64,000 bases of DNA from Microbacterium festucae (GCF_025421715.1 NZ_JAOEFC010000001.1:744001-808000); one strand, 5' to 3'. Shown: positions 53,131-62,887, numbered from the stretch's first letter. The notes: generated from the sequence alone by a model not told the origin. Translations and numbers: made by a program.

Positions 53131-53258
53131 CCCCGGGGCCGCCGACCGGTCGCTTCGCGCTCGGCCTCCGGCCTCCGCGCCTCCGCGCCTCCCGGCCTCC
53201 GCCCCTCCCGGCCTCCGCGCCTCCGTCGATTGCTCGCTGCGGCCCGCACCTCCTCCCG

Positions 53259-53351
53259 CTGAACTCCTCCGATCCAGCCGTCGCCCTCGGCGTCTCCCCC
53301 GTGTTGTCGCGCCCGGGCGCCATGCGCCGTCACGGGGTGGAGGAGTTTCGC
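53259..53351. repeat. Family B palindromic intergenic repeat, copy 3
   Basis: GAACTCCTCCGATCC (53261-) faces GGAGGAGTTTCGC (53339-53351). The GATCC after the arm is the same as in the three copies inside the helicase gene. A short CCTCCGCGCCTCC tandem tract precedes it at 53170-53230. Confidence 0.75.
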
Positions 53352-53407
53352 GGCGCTCCCGCCATGCGCTCCCGCCATGTCGCCCGCCCGCGACGAACGC
53401 CCAGACG

Positions 53408-54972
53408 CTAGACCAGGACGTCGCCGTGCAGGAAGTCCCGTCGCTCGGGCCAGCGCTCGTGGGCGACTGAGACGCGCAGCCCGAACCCCGCGTCGAGGTC
53501 GACGTGGTCCGGAAGCGTGACGTGGAGGCCGTCGGCGCGGCGCTCCCAGGCGACCGCCTCGAAGGTCCCGAGCAGCTCGACGGTCTCGACCTCGGTCTCG
53601 ATCAACCGCAGATCGGTTCCGAGCGAGCGCACCACGACCTCTCGCGCGTCGCCGCGCACCGACAAGACGTACACGTAGTCGACGAACGCGTTGTGGCGGT
53701 AGGTGAACCGATAGTCGCCGGGGCCGAGTCGGCGCGGTGCGGTCTCGTCGAAGTCGATGAAGGACCCCCGCGGGTGGCCGTCGGCCCCTCGCCGAACACA
53801 CGCCACGGCGTCGTTCCGAAGATCCCCTCGCCGTTGACGGCGAGCCAGTCCCCGATCCGCTCGAGCAAGGCGATCTCGACGTCGGGCAGCGTGCCGTCGG
53901 CGCGCGGACCGACATTGAGCAGCAGGCATCCGTTCTTCGACACGACGTCGACGAGGTCGCTGATGAGCTCGTCGACGTCTTTGTACGCGTGATCGGCGAC
54001 GTACCCCCACGAGCTGCGCGACACCGAGGTGTCGCTCTGCCACGGTCTGGCCCGGATGCCGGCGGCGGCACCCCGCTCGATGTCCCAGACACCCGCGCCT
54101 TCCGGCATCGCCTCGTTCTTGTAGTTGAGCACCACACCCCGCCCCCACTCGGCAGCACGGTTGTAGTAGTAGGCCGCGAGCCTGCGCAGGGTGGCATCGA
54201 ACCCCGGCGCGTCGATGTAGAAGTCGAAGTAGAGCATCTGCGGGCGGTAGGCGTCGATCAGGTGCGTGGTGCGCAGCAGCCAGTCGTCCATGAAGTCCTG
54301 ATCGGGGCCTGACTCTTCGCGGCTGGCCGGGCCGTAGAGGTCGCTCCACCGCGGGTCTTGCACGTCGGAGGCCAGGTCGCGCCCGGCCGCGTAGTAGAAC
54401 CAGTTCTCGAGCCGGTGAGACGAGGCGCCGACGGTCAGCGACAGGCGCCGGCACGCCTCGGCGAGCTCGCCGAAGACGTCACGGTGCGGCCCGACGAGCG
54501 GGGCACGCCAGCGCGTGCGCGGCTCGTCGTACATCGCGAACCCGTCGTGGTGCTCGGCCACCGGCACCACGTAGCGCGCGCCGGAGCGGCGGAGCACCGC
54601 GGCCATGGCATCGGGGTCGAAGTTCGCGAAGTCCAGCTGCGGGATGAAGTCCTTGTAGCCGTGGACGGTGGTGTCGCCGTACCGCTCGAGGTGATGCTCG
54701 CGCACCGCGCTTCCGGGGCGGTACATCAGGCGCGGGTACCACTCGGTGATCGCTCCCGGAACGGCGAACACGCCCCAATGCACGAAGATGCCGAACTTCG
54801 ATCTCGTGAACCACTCTGGCGGCTCGTAGGTGAGGAGCGACTCCCACGTGTCATCGAACGGGCCGCGGCGGATCACCTCGTCGACGGCGGACAACCGCTC
54901 GGCGGTGTCGGACGGCTCGGCGCGCGGCGGCACCCAGGACAGATCGGGCGACCGCCCTGCGGGAGTCAGCAC
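53408..54972 (-). pseudogene. GH29 alpha-L-fucosidase, frameshifted near the C-terminus
   Basis: The frame from GTG 54972 encodes a GH29 fucosidase: FTRSKFGIFVHWGVFAVPG, RYVVPVAEHHDGFAMYD, LYFDFYIDAPGF (likely nucleophile Asp), WGYVADHAYK and NGCLLLNVGPRADGTLPD. After GEGPTATRGG the reading frame turns to nonsense. The true C-terminus (SFIDFDETAPRRLGPGDYRF to DFLHGDVLV) continues in another frame to a stop at 53408. The shift falls on five C at 53765-53769 (G run on the coding strand); one extra G restores one frame. This is a recent one-base loss, a slippage-prone tract or a sequence error. The catalytic domain is whole, the beta-sandwich end is not in frame. It is last in a sugar-uptake operon. 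Confidence 0.85.
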
Positions 54973-55886
54973 GACCAGGCGCCGACGTCGTCCACGGCGC
55001 GCACCACCGGTTCGCCGCGCTCCCGGCTGAGAGCCGCGGCCTCGACGATCCCCACGATCGCGAGGATCTCGGCATCCGTGTTCCAGGGACGACCCATGTG
55101 TACCGCACGGATGATCGCCTCGAGCAGCCCGACATGCAGATCGGGGCCGACCTCGATGTCGAACGCCCGCTCACCGTCCGGCCCTCTCACCACGCCGCGG
55201 GTGAGGGGGCCCCATTCGTCATCGCCGCGCAGCGTGGCACAGCGAGCATCCGACCAGGTGATCCGCACGCCGGGGCCCGTGGCGTCGACGACTGTCCAGC
55301 CCGGTCCCAGCGCGGTCACAGCGAGGTCGACCAGGTGCACCCCGTACCAGGCGAGGAACGGATGGTGCGGCTGCTCGGGAAGCGGTCCCTCCAGGCGCAC
55401 CTCGCGGGGAGCGGCGACCGCGCGGATCGTGGCCTGGAACGCGGGGGTGAAGCGCTTGGGTGACGCCGACAGCACGAGGCATCCGTGAGCGCGGGCGGTG
55501 GCGAGCGCCTCACGAGCGGCGATGCCGGTGAGCGCGAAGCGCGTGTTGACGAACACCGGCTTGCCGAGCACGCTCACCCGACCGAGCAGGGCCGGGTGGG
55601 TGCGGGCGTCGCTGGTGAGGATGAGAAGCACATCGGATGCCGCGGCCACCGCCTCGGGCGTGTCGAGCAACGGCACCCCCCGCTCGCCGAGGGCCGCCGC
55701 CTGCGCCGCATTGCGATCACGGCTCGGCGGGAAGTCCTCGGAGGTGGGGGCCTGCCATGCCGCCGCGACCAGCGCGCCGGGCACGCGTCCCGAGCGGCCG
55801 TCGCCCAGCAGATCCGCGAACTGCGTGGCATGGGACTGGTCGACGCCGATCAAGCCGAAGCGCAGCGGCGCGGCATCCGTCGTCAT
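54966..55886 (-). CDS. Gfo/Idh/MocA-family oxidoreductase
   Basis: 306 residues from ATG 55886, overlapping the permease stop. N-terminal Rossmann (LRFGLIGVDQSHATQFADLL), then AASDVLLILTSDARTHPALL and GKPVFVNTRFALT, with the substrate-domain DLAVTALGPGWTVVDATG. The usual EKP near the catalytic Lys is not seen (KPVFVNTRFA), which is common in sugar-cluster members of this family. It would oxidise or reduce a sugar derivative with NAD(P). Its stop overlaps the fucosidase start. Confidence 0.85.
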   Translation of the reverse strand: MTTDAAPLRFGLIGVDQSHATQFADLLGDGRSGRVPGALVAAAWQAPTSEDFPPSRDRNAAQAAALGERGVPLLDTPEAVAAASDVLLILTSDARTHPALLGRVSVLGKPVFVNTRFALTGIAAREALATARAHGCLVLSASPKRFTPAFQATIRAVAAPREVRLEGPLPEQPHHPFLAWYGVHLVDLAVTALGPGWTVVDATGPGVRITWSDARCATLRGDDEWGPLTRGVVRGPDGERAFDIEVGPDLHVGLLEAIIRAVHMGRPWNTDAEILAIVGIVEAAALSRERGEPVVRAVDDVGAWSC

Positions 55887-56785
55887 CCCTTCACACCCGA
55901 CGAGGTGATGCTCGAGACGATGTGGCGCTGCAGGAGGATGAAGATCACCAGACACGGCACGAAGCTGATGAGTGCCGCTGCCATGACATTCGACGTCGAG
56001 ATGGTCTCGCTGGCCAGTGAGGCCAGGCCCACCGTCAGCGTGCGCGCCTCGTCGGATTGCCCGATGACCAGCGGCCACAGCAGGTCGTTCCAATGCCAGA
56101 GGAACACGAAGATCGCGAGAGTCGCGAGCACCGGGCGGATGAGCGGGAGGACGATCGCGACGAACGTGCGCCACTCGCCCGCACCGTCGATGCGGACCGC
56201 GTCGAACAGTTCGTCGGGAAGGTCGCGCACGAACTGACGGATGAGGAACACCGCCTGCGCGTTGGCGAGGGTGGGGAGGATGAGACCCCACAGCGTGTTC
56301 ACACCTCCCAGCCCCGCGATGAGGATGAACGTCGGGATGAGCGTGGCCTGCATGGGCACCATGAGGGTGGCCACGATCGACCAGAGCACCACGCTGCGCC
56401 CCGGGAACCGCTTGCGGGCCAGCGCGTACGCGGCCATCGACGCCGTCAGCAGCACGAGCACGACCGAGACGACGGAGTACACCAGCGAATTCCAGAACCA
56501 CAACGGGAACTCGCCGACGTTGAAGATGCGCACGATGTTGTCGAACGTCAGCGAGGACGGCCACGCATACGGGATCGTCGGGGCATGCTCCGGGGACAGC
56601 GCGAGGATGATGACCGCCAGCAGCGGCGCCACCGTGAACAGCGAGATGACCACGAGGGAGACGGTGACCCAGGTCTGGCCGCCGGTCGCACGACCGCGGC
56701 GCCGACGGGACGGCGCCCCGGGGACGAGCGCCGGTTCGGCGGATGCCTCGTCGGCGCCGACGGGGAGGGAGGTCATGGCGGTCAT
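55883..56785 (-). CDS. Sugar ABC transporter permease (MalG type)
   Basis: 300 residues from ATG 56785 (AGGAGGAGG upstream). Six helices. The EAA loop is DELFDAVRIDGAGEWRTFVAIVLPLIRPVLA. N-terminal PALVPGAPSRRRRGRATG is a cytoplasmic basic head. It pairs with the permease just upstream (four-base overlap) and the solute-binding protein. Confidence 0.92.
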   Translation of the reverse strand: MTAMTSLPVGADEASAEPALVPGAPSRRRRGRATGGQTWVTVSLVVISLFTVAPLLAVIILALSPEHAPTIPYAWPSSLTFDNIVRIFNVGEFPLWFWNSLVYSVVSVVLVLLTASMAAYALARKRFPGRSVVLWSIVATLMVPMQATLIPTFILIAGLGGVNTLWGLILPTLANAQAVFLIRQFVRDLPDELFDAVRIDGAGEWRTFVAIVLPLIRPVLATLAIFVFLWHWNDLLWPLVIGQSDEARTLTVGLASLASETISTSNVMAAALISFVPCLVIFILLQRHIVSSITSSGVKG

Positions 56786-57732
56786 GCCTCCTCCTTTCCT
56801 TCGAAGAACCGCCGCTGGATGAGCGACAGGATGAGTACGATGACGAACAGGACGATGCCGATCGCGGCGGCGTAGCCGAAGTCGAAGAAGCGGAAGCCCT
56901 GGTCGAAGAGGAAGTAGATGATGCTGTAGCTGGCGCGCGACGGGCCGCCGCCGGTCATGACGTAGATGGTGTCGAACACCTGGAAGCCCACGATCGTCTC
57001 GATCACCAGGACGAAGAACACGACGGGCTTGAGCAGCGGCAGCGTGATGTGCCGGAAGGTCTCCCAGGCATTGGCGCCGTCGATGCGCGCGGCTTCGTGC
57101 ACCTCGGCGGGTTGGGCCTTGAGGCCGGCGAGGAAGATCAGCATCGAGTACCCGAAGCCCTTCCAGGTGGCCACCATCGCCAAGCTGAGGAGCACGAGCC
57201 ACGCGTCGCCGGTGAGGAACGGCACGGCCCCCAGACCGATCGCCTCGAGTGCCGCGTTCAGCGGTCCGTCGGCGGCGAAGATCCACTTCCAGACGATGCC
57301 TGCCAGCACGAACGAACTGAGGTAGGGCACGAACAGCAGGGCGCGGAACACACCGCTCGCGCGCACCAGCCGATTGAGCAGCACCGCGCCCACCAGCGAG
57401 ACGACGACGATGAGCGGCACGAAGAACAGCACGTAGAGCAGCGTCGTTCCCAGGCTCTGCCAGAAGTGCGGGTCGGTGAACAGGCGCGTGTAGTTGTCGG
57501 CGCCGAGGAATTCGATATCGCCGTTGAGGCGGTACTGCGTGAGGCTCATCGCCCCCGCGCCGCCGATCGGCAGGAACTTGAACACGACGAAGATGAGGAT
57601 CGTCGGGAGCACGAACAGCAGGCCGGCGACCGCCTCGCGGCGTCGGGCGGCCACCTGTCCCGGGCGCCGCGCGGGCGGGGTGACGCGCCGGGGAGACGAC
57701 GTGCGTCTCCGGGATGCGGTGTTCACGGACAT
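56782..57732 (-). CDS. Sugar ABC transporter permease (MalF type)
   Basis: 316 residues from ATG 57732; TTG 57744 is also possible and neither has a strong ribosome-binding site. Six helices with the EAA motif PAEVHEAARIDGANAWETFRHI. GGGPSRASYSIIYFLFDQGF is typical of CUT1 sugar permeases. It overlaps the MalG-type gene by four bases. Confidence 0.92.
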   Translation of the reverse strand: MSVNTASRRRTSSPRRVTPPARRPGQVAARRREAVAGLLFVLPTILIFVVFKFLPIGGAGAMSLTQYRLNGDIEFLGADNYTRLFTDPHFWQSLGTTLLYVLFFVPLIVVVSLVGAVLLNRLVRASGVFRALLFVPYLSSFVLAGIVWKWIFAADGPLNAALEAIGLGAVPFLTGDAWLVLLSLAMVATWKGFGYSMLIFLAGLKAQPAEVHEAARIDGANAWETFRHITLPLLKPVVFFVLVIETIVGFQVFDTIYVMTGGGPSRASYSIIYFLFDQGFRFFDFGYAAAIGIVLFVIVLILSLIQRRFFEGKEEA

Positions 57733-57793
57733 GGCTGGCACCAATCGGGTCGAAGGATGGACCGGTGGGGGGACGAGCCCCCCACCGGTGCGA

Positions 57794-59068
57794 TCAGTTG
57801 CGGTCGAGGATGGCCCGCGCCTCGTCGGCGGCCTTGGAGAGCGCCTCTTCAGGCGTGAGCTCGTCGCGCAGCGCGGCCTGGATGTAGGGCGCGAGGGCGG
57901 CCATCACCTGGCGCGCGGCCGGGTTCGGTTCGCCGGGGTTGGCGTACTCCAGCGCCGCCTGCAGCGTCTCGTAGTCGGCGCCCTCCCCGGGCGCCGGCAC
58001 GTCGGTGCGCGCGGAGAAGTTGCCCGAGGCCGCGGCCAGCTCACCCTGGAACTCCTCGCCGCCCAGATAGCGCAGCACCTCGTACGCCGCCTCACGGTTC
58101 TCGCTCTTGTTGATGGAGGTGAGAGCGATCAGACCCGGGTTGCCGAACGCGACGCGCTCCTTGCCTTCGAAGGGCAGCGCGACCTCGACGCCCTCCCCGC
58201 CGACCGCGGCGCGCAGCGGCTCGACCTCGGCGGGAAGCCCGTTGGTGTGGATGCCGACCGTGCCGGCGGCCCACGGCGAACCGTCGATCGCGATGGAGGC
58301 CGTCGCGGCATCCGCAGGCAGACCGCCCATGTCCTTCAGGTCGACGAGGAACTGCAGGGCCGACACCCCCGCCTTCGAGTCGAAAGCGATGTCGTCGCCC
58401 TCCTCGGTGAACACGGTGCCGCCGGCCTGCCACAGGAAGGGATAGAACGACAGGTTGAGGGTCTGTTCGGTCGTTCCGGCGTAGTCCATCACGGCGATGC
58501 CCTTCTCCGCGAGCTCGGGAGCCGCCTCGAGCACCTCGTCCCACGTGTCGGGCACCTCGATGCCGGCATCTTCGAACACCCGGGTGTTGACGACGTTGGT
58601 GGCGATGTTCTGGAAGATCGGCACCCCGTAGGTCTCGCCGTCGAAGGTGCCGGCCTCGATCGTGCTGGGGTAGAACGCGTCCGGGGCGTCGATCGCGTCG
58701 TCGACGGGCAGCACACCTCCGACATTCAGGTAGGTGGCCGCCATGTCGGGCGTCACCAGCGCGAGATCCGGACCGGAGTTCGCTGCCAGAGCGGCAGAGA
58801 TCTGCTCGTCGCGTTTGGCGAAGGGCTGCAGCTCGATGGTCAGCTCGACACCTGGCTGGGCCTTCTCGAACTTCTTCTCGACCTCGGCCCAGAACTCCTT
58901 GCTCTTGGCCTCGTCTTTGATGACCGGGTACATCCACATCGTGACCTTGCCGGTCACCCCGCCGTCTGCGGCGGGTTCTGTCGATCCGCCAGCGGATGCG
59001 CAGCCGGTCAGGGCGAGCGCGCCGACCGCGGCGACGGTGACGGCGAAGCGGAGCTGTCGTCTGCTCAT
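57794..59068 (-). CDS. Sugar ABC transporter solute-binding lipoprotein
   Basis: 424 residues. Lipobox LTGC follows FAVTVAAVGALA. The rest is a CUT1-type family 1 binding protein: VTMWMYPVIKDEAKSKEFW, QPGVELTIELQPFAKRDEQI, PDLALVTPDMAATYL and GIAVMDYAGTTEQTLN. It lies between the sulfatase (four-base overlap) and the permeases. No ATPase gene is in the locus, so a shared MsiK-type ATPase is likely. The ligand may be a fucosylated or sulfated oligosaccharide, judged from its neighbours. Confidence 0.92.
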   Translation of the reverse strand: MSRRQLRFAVTVAAVGALALTGCASAGGSTEPAADGGVTGKVTMWMYPVIKDEAKSKEFWAEVEKKFEKAQPGVELTIELQPFAKRDEQISAALAANSGPDLALVTPDMAATYLNVGGVLPVDDAIDAPDAFYPSTIEAGTFDGETYGVPIFQNIATNVVNTRVFEDAGIEVPDTWDEVLEAAPELAEKGIAVMDYAGTTEQTLNLSFYPFLWQAGGTVFTEEGDDIAFDSKAGVSALQFLVDLKDMGGLPADAATASIAIDGSPWAAGTVGIHTNGLPAEVEPLRAAVGGEGVEVALPFEGKERVAFGNPGLIALTSINKSENREAAYEVLRYLGGEEFQGELAAASGNFSARTDVPAPGEGADYETLQAALEYANPGEPNPAARQVMAALAPYIQAALRDELTPEEALSKAADEARAILDRN

Positions 59069-60516
59069 GCGTGTTCTCTCTCTTTGGTGGCACCGGAAGC
59101 CTCGTCGGTTCCGGATTCGAGTGGTGTTGCGGGGCGGGGGTCGAAGCCGGCGGCGGCGTCTTCGAGGGCGGCGAGCGCGCGGCGGTGGCGCCCGTGGCCG
59201 GGCTGCGGCCAGAGCAGCGCGTCACCCGTGCGGCGCATCCACGCCAGCAGCGCGGCCGACAGCAGGGCGGTCACCTCGCTCGTGGACGGGGCGCCGGCGA
59301 TGTTGGTCAGTTCGCCCTCATCGGCCACGAGGTCGTACAGCTCGAGGGTGGGGCTGGTGCCGATCGAGGGTCCGACGAGGTCGACCGGCATGCTGCGGTG
59401 ATGCCAGGACTGCGTCGGGTCCATCGCTCGCGGCGCGTTGGAGAAGTTCGCGATGAGCTTGTGCGTGCGCGTGCGCACCGCACGCTTCGGGTCGTAGTAG
59501 GTGTGGTAGCTCAGCTGAGCGAAGACGTGCTCGCGCGTCGGCGCGTCCTGCTCGACCAGCGCGGTGAGGCTCGCGCCCTCGACGCCGACCGGGCGCGAGG
59601 TCGCCGCACCCTCGTCATCGCCGACTTCGTCGAGGCCCACCAGGTCGAAGAGGGTCGGCAGCACATCCACATGGCTCACGATGTCGCCGATGCGACGGCC
59701 CCTCCAGGCGGCCCGCCCCGGAGCCCGCACGATGAGCGCCACGCCCAACCCGGCGTCGTACAGCGTGCACTTTGCGCGCGGGAGCGCCAGCCCGTGATCG
59801 GTCGTGAAGACGACGACCGTGTCGTCGCGCAGGCCCAGCGCGTCGAGGCGGGCGAGCACGCGCCCGACCCCCTCGTCCATGGCGCGCACCGCACCCTGCA
59901 GTTCGGCCATCTCCTCCCGCGCACCTTCGTCGTCGCGGAGGAAGGCGGGAACGGTCAGGCCGAGGCTCGTGTCCGTCTCGCCGCTCTCGCCGAGGAAGCC
60001 CATGACGCCGGCCCGGTCGCGGTCCGACGGCGATCGGTGCGGCTCGTGGAAGCCCACCTGCAGGTAGAACGGGCGCCCGCTCTCGGCCGCGACGCCCAAT
60101 GCCTCCACGGCTCGAGCCGACACGACATCCCGGTCGCCGCCCGTGCGCACGCGATCGAATCCCAGCCGTGTCGCAACGTCGTCGTCGGCGAGGACGGCCG
60201 ACTCATGGTGCACGCCGACGAGCTCGGTGCGGTACCCCACGGCGCGCAGGCGATGCGCGATGTGCGTCGACGGATCGGCCAGATCCCAGCCGAACGGCTC
60301 GTGGGTGAGGCCGAGCACACCGTTCTGCTGCGGGTAGGCGCCGGTGAACAGCGAGGCGCGCGCGGGACTGCAGTGCGGCGCTGTCGAGAACGCCTGCTCG
60401 AACACCGCGGACTCGGCGGCGAACGCGTCGAGGTGCGGAGTCGACACCGTCTCGACACCGTAGGCGCCGAGGAACCGCCCGAGGTCGTGGCAGTGGAGGA
60501 TGAGGATGTTGCGCAT
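59065..60516 (-). CDS. Sulfatase (formylglycine type)
   Basis: 483 residues from ATG 60516. The sulfatase signature is CSPARASLFTG with C49 in CxPxR, which is turned into formylglycine. N-terminal ILILHCHDLGRFLGAYG and FTTDHGLALPRAKCTLYDAG hold metal ligands (Asp, His). No signal peptide, so it would act in the cytoplasm on imported sulfated sugars. It needs a formylglycine-generating enzyme, not present in this window. It overlaps the gene on each side, showing a tight operon. Confidence 0.91.
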   Translation of the reverse strand: MRNILILHCHDLGRFLGAYGVETVSTPHLDAFAAESAVFEQAFSTAPHCSPARASLFTGAYPQQNGVLGLTHEPFGWDLADPSTHIAHRLRAVGYRTELVGVHHESAVLADDDVATRLGFDRVRTGGDRDVVSARAVEALGVAAESGRPFYLQVGFHEPHRSPSDRDRAGVMGFLGESGETDTSLGLTVPAFLRDDEGAREEMAELQGAVRAMDEGVGRVLARLDALGLRDDTVVVFTTDHGLALPRAKCTLYDAGLGVALIVRAPGRAAWRGRRIGDIVSHVDVLPTLFDLVGLDEVGDDEGAATSRPVGVEGASLTALVEQDAPTREHVFAQLSYHTYYDPKRAVRTRTHKLIANFSNAPRAMDPTQSWHHRSMPVDLVGPSIGTSPTLELYDLVADEGELTNIAGAPSTSEVTALLSAALLAWMRRTGDALLWPQPGHGRHRRALAALEDAAAGFDPRPATPLESGTDEASGATKEREHA

Positions 60517-61553
60517 CAGCCCATGCGTTCCAGGTCGGCGCGCGTGAGCGCATACTGCAGGGGCTCGCCGGCGGCGAAGCGTCGGATCTCGCTCACGACG
60601 ATCTGCCCGGCGCGATGTCGCGACTCGACCGTGGCCCCGCCGAGGTGGGGTGTCACGAGCACGTTGGGCAGCGTGCGCCACCGCTCGGTCAGCGGCTCCT
60701 CTTCGAAGACGTCGAGGGCGGCGTCCAGCCGCCCCGAGGCGACCGCGGCGTACAGTGCGTCGGCGTCGAGCAGTTCCGCGCGAGCGGTGTTGACCACCAG
60801 GGCACCGTCGCGCAGCTGCGCGAGTTCGCGGGCACCGAGCATCCCCGTCGTCTCCGCGGTGATCGGAGCATGGAGGGCGAGCACCTCCGCCTCGGCGAGC
60901 AGCTCGTCCAGACCACGACGGCACGCGCGCAGCGGGTCGTCGTCGGGCAGGTACGGGTCGAACACGAGCACCTCTGCGCCGAGGGCCTGGCACATGCGGA
61001 TGTATTCGCGTCCCGTGCGACTGGCGCCGACGACGCCGATACGACATCCGGCGATCTCGCGGGCCCGCGGAACCTGACGGGCCTGTTCCCAGTCGCCACC
61101 GCTGCGCAGAGCGTGGTCGGTGCGCTGCACCCGACGCAGCAGCGCCATCGTGAACGTCAGCGAGAGTTCGGCGACTGCCGGTGCCATCGCCGCTCCGGCC
61201 TGCGAGATCGGAAGGCCGGAGGCCCAGAAGGCATCGTCGGTGAGCGCCTTGAGGGAGGAGGCGGCGTGCATCACGAAGCGCAGGTCGGGAGCGTCGGCGA
61301 GACGCGCGGCGTCGAGGCGGGGAAAGCCCCACGCGGTGACGACGACGTCGACCCCCCTCATCGCGGCGCGGAAGGCGTCGGGATCGGCGAGGTCGCGGGG
61401 CTCAGCGACGGCCACGGCGCCCAGACCTTCGAGCGCGGCGCGCGTCGCGGCGGGGAACATCGCGGCGGCCTCCGTCGCGGGCACGCTCAGCAGAATGCGG
61501 AGCCGTTCCGTCGGAGGGGAGGGGCGTGGGCCCGTGACGCCGTTGTCGATCAT
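60516..61553 (-). CDS. D-2-hydroxyacid dehydrogenase family protein
   Basis: 345 residues from ATG 61553, first gene of the sugar operon. NAD-binding CRIGVVGASRTGREYIRM is an unusual GxGxxG variant (GASRTG). Further motifs: LRDGALVVNTARAELLD with catalytic Arg, EEEPL and the catalytic His in TPHLGGAT. It would reduce a 2-keto acid or oxidise a 2-hydroxy acid made during sugar breakdown. The ROK repressor gene diverges from it. Confidence 0.87.
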   Translation of the reverse strand: MIDNGVTGPRPSPPTERLRILLSVPATEAAAMFPAATRAALEGLGAVAVAEPRDLADPDAFRAAMRGVDVVVTAWGFPRLDAARLADAPDLRFVMHAASSLKALTDDAFWASGLPISQAGAAMAPAVAELSLTFTMALLRRVQRTDHALRSGGDWEQARQVPRAREIAGCRIGVVGASRTGREYIRMCQALGAEVLVFDPYLPDDDPLRACRRGLDELLAEAEVLALHAPITAETTGMLGARELAQLRDGALVVNTARAELLDADALYAAVASGRLDAALDVFEEEPLTERWRTLPNVLVTPHLGGATVESRHRAGQIVVSEIRRFAAGEPLQYALTRADLERMG

Positions 61554-61580
61554 TCGACGAGAGTAATTGCACGAAGAGTG

Positions 61581-61597
61581 TTTAGTCAATGACTGAA
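61581..61597. promoter_or_regulatory. Probable ROK repressor operator
   Basis: TTTAGTCAATGACTGAA contains the odd palindrome AGTCA-a-TGACT with matching T/A flanks. It sits in the 146-base gap between the divergent sugar operon (start 61553) and the ROK gene (start 61700). On the minus strand a TTGACT -35-like box overlaps it. Confidence 0.65.
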
Positions 61598-61699
61598 GTA
61601 ATAAGATGTGAACACCAGGGCGCCGCGTACGCACACGCGGGCGGGCCGGGGCAGACAGGATGAGGTTCCGATGACGGATGCGATCGCGAGGCGTACGCG

Positions 61700-62887
61700 A
61701 TGAAGTTGCGTGCCGGGAGCAAGGCACTGATCCGCGAGATCAACGAGGCGCTGGTGCTCGATGTGGTGCGCGCCCGCCAGCCCGTCGCACGCGCCGTCAT
61801 CGCTGCGACGACCGGCCTCAGTCCGGCCACCGTCACGGGGATCACGGGCAAGCTGCTCAGCACCGGCCTGCTCGCGGAAGCAGACGTCGTGAGGGGCACG
61901 GGCGGCCGTCCCGCTCGCCCGTTGCGCCTCGGTCGCGACGCCGTCTTCGCGGCGGGCGTGCGACTGGCGGCATCCGAGGCGATCGTGGTGCTGGTCGACC
62001 TCACCGGCGAGGTCGTCGACACCCACCGCGAACCCGTACCCTCCACCCATCCCGATGAGGCCGCCGCTGCCATCGTGCGGGGGGTGGAGCACGTGGCCGC
62101 CGCCCGCGCCGATGCCGCGCTCATCGGAGTCGGCGTCGCCGTCTCGGGGATGGTCGACCAGGCCGGCGGTGTGGTGCGGCACAGCGGCGCCCAGCAGTGG
62201 GAGGACGTGCCGTTGCGCGCGCTGCTCGCAGACCGACTCGGTGTGCCGGTCATCATCGACAGCTACGTCAACGCTCTCGCTTCGGGCGAGCTGCTGTTCG
62301 CTCCCCGACACGAGGGGCGCAGTCTCCTCGCCTTCACCGTCGGCACCAGTCTGGGTGCCTCCGTGGTCGTCGAGGGCAGGATCCACCGCGGGTTCGACGG
62401 CACCGCCGGGGGATTCGCGCACTGGCGGGCGGATGGCGCAGCCGAGGCGGACCGCCCCTGCCACTGCGGCGCCACCGGGTGCCTGGAGACGTGGGCCAGC
62501 GGGTGGGGTCTGGCGCGCGAGTACGAGCGACGCGGCGTCACCGCTGACACCGCGTCCGACGAGATCCGCGTGCAGGTGCACGACGAAGCCGCCCGGCGAC
62601 TGGGGGCGGCCATGGCCAACGCCTGCAAGATGTTCGGTCCGGAGCGGGTGCTCGTCGCCGTCGGATCCGAGGTCGACGGCGACGCGCTCCTCCCCCGCGC
62701 CGCCGCGGTGTTCGCCGAGCAGTTCGTGCACGAGCACGCTCCCGCTCCCGCCCTCGACGTGACGGCGGCAGACCGCCTGGCTTTCGCTCGGGGCGCAGCC
62801 TACGAGGTGCTCGCGCACATGTTCAGCGCGGACCGCGCCTTCGAATCCGAGGCCGACGACCACACCGAGCGCGCAATCGCACACTGA
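61700..62887 (+). CDS. ROK-family transcription repressor
   Basis: 395 residues from ATG 61700. Residues ~12-70 are a winged helix (RAVIAATTGLSPATVTGITG, VRGTGGRPARPLRL). The ROK kinase-like fold follows: GVGVAVSGMVDQ, VGTSLGASVVVEG, GTAGGFAHW, and the zinc motif CHCGATGCLETWASG (His plus three Cys). The usual DNDANA is IDSYVNALASGE, so kinase activity is unlikely. It probably senses a sugar from the divergent operon and represses it at the AGTCATTGACT-type site. Confidence 0.92.
   Translation: MKLRAGSKALIREINEALVLDVVRARQPVARAVIAATTGLSPATVTGITGKLLSTGLLAEADVVRGTGGRPARPLRLGRDAVFAAGVRLAASEAIVVLVDLTGEVVDTHREPVPSTHPDEAAAAIVRGVEHVAAARADAALIGVGVAVSGMVDQAGGVVRHSGAQQWEDVPLRALLADRLGVPVIIDSYVNALASGELLFAPRHEGRSLLAFTVGTSLGASVVVEGRIHRGFDGTAGGFAHWRADGAAEADRPCHCGATGCLETWASGWGLAREYERRGVTADTASDEIRVQVHDEAARRLGAAMANACKMFGPERVLVAVGSEVDGDALLPRAAAVFAEQFVHEHAPAPALDVTAADRLAFARGAAYEVLAHMFSADRAFESEADDHTERAIAH

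Noticed and set aside
53052..54197. 381-codon minus-strand frame across the fucosidase end
   Set aside because: It is the third, non-coding frame; the Arg-rich product has no family features while the two other frames hold the fucosidase halves.
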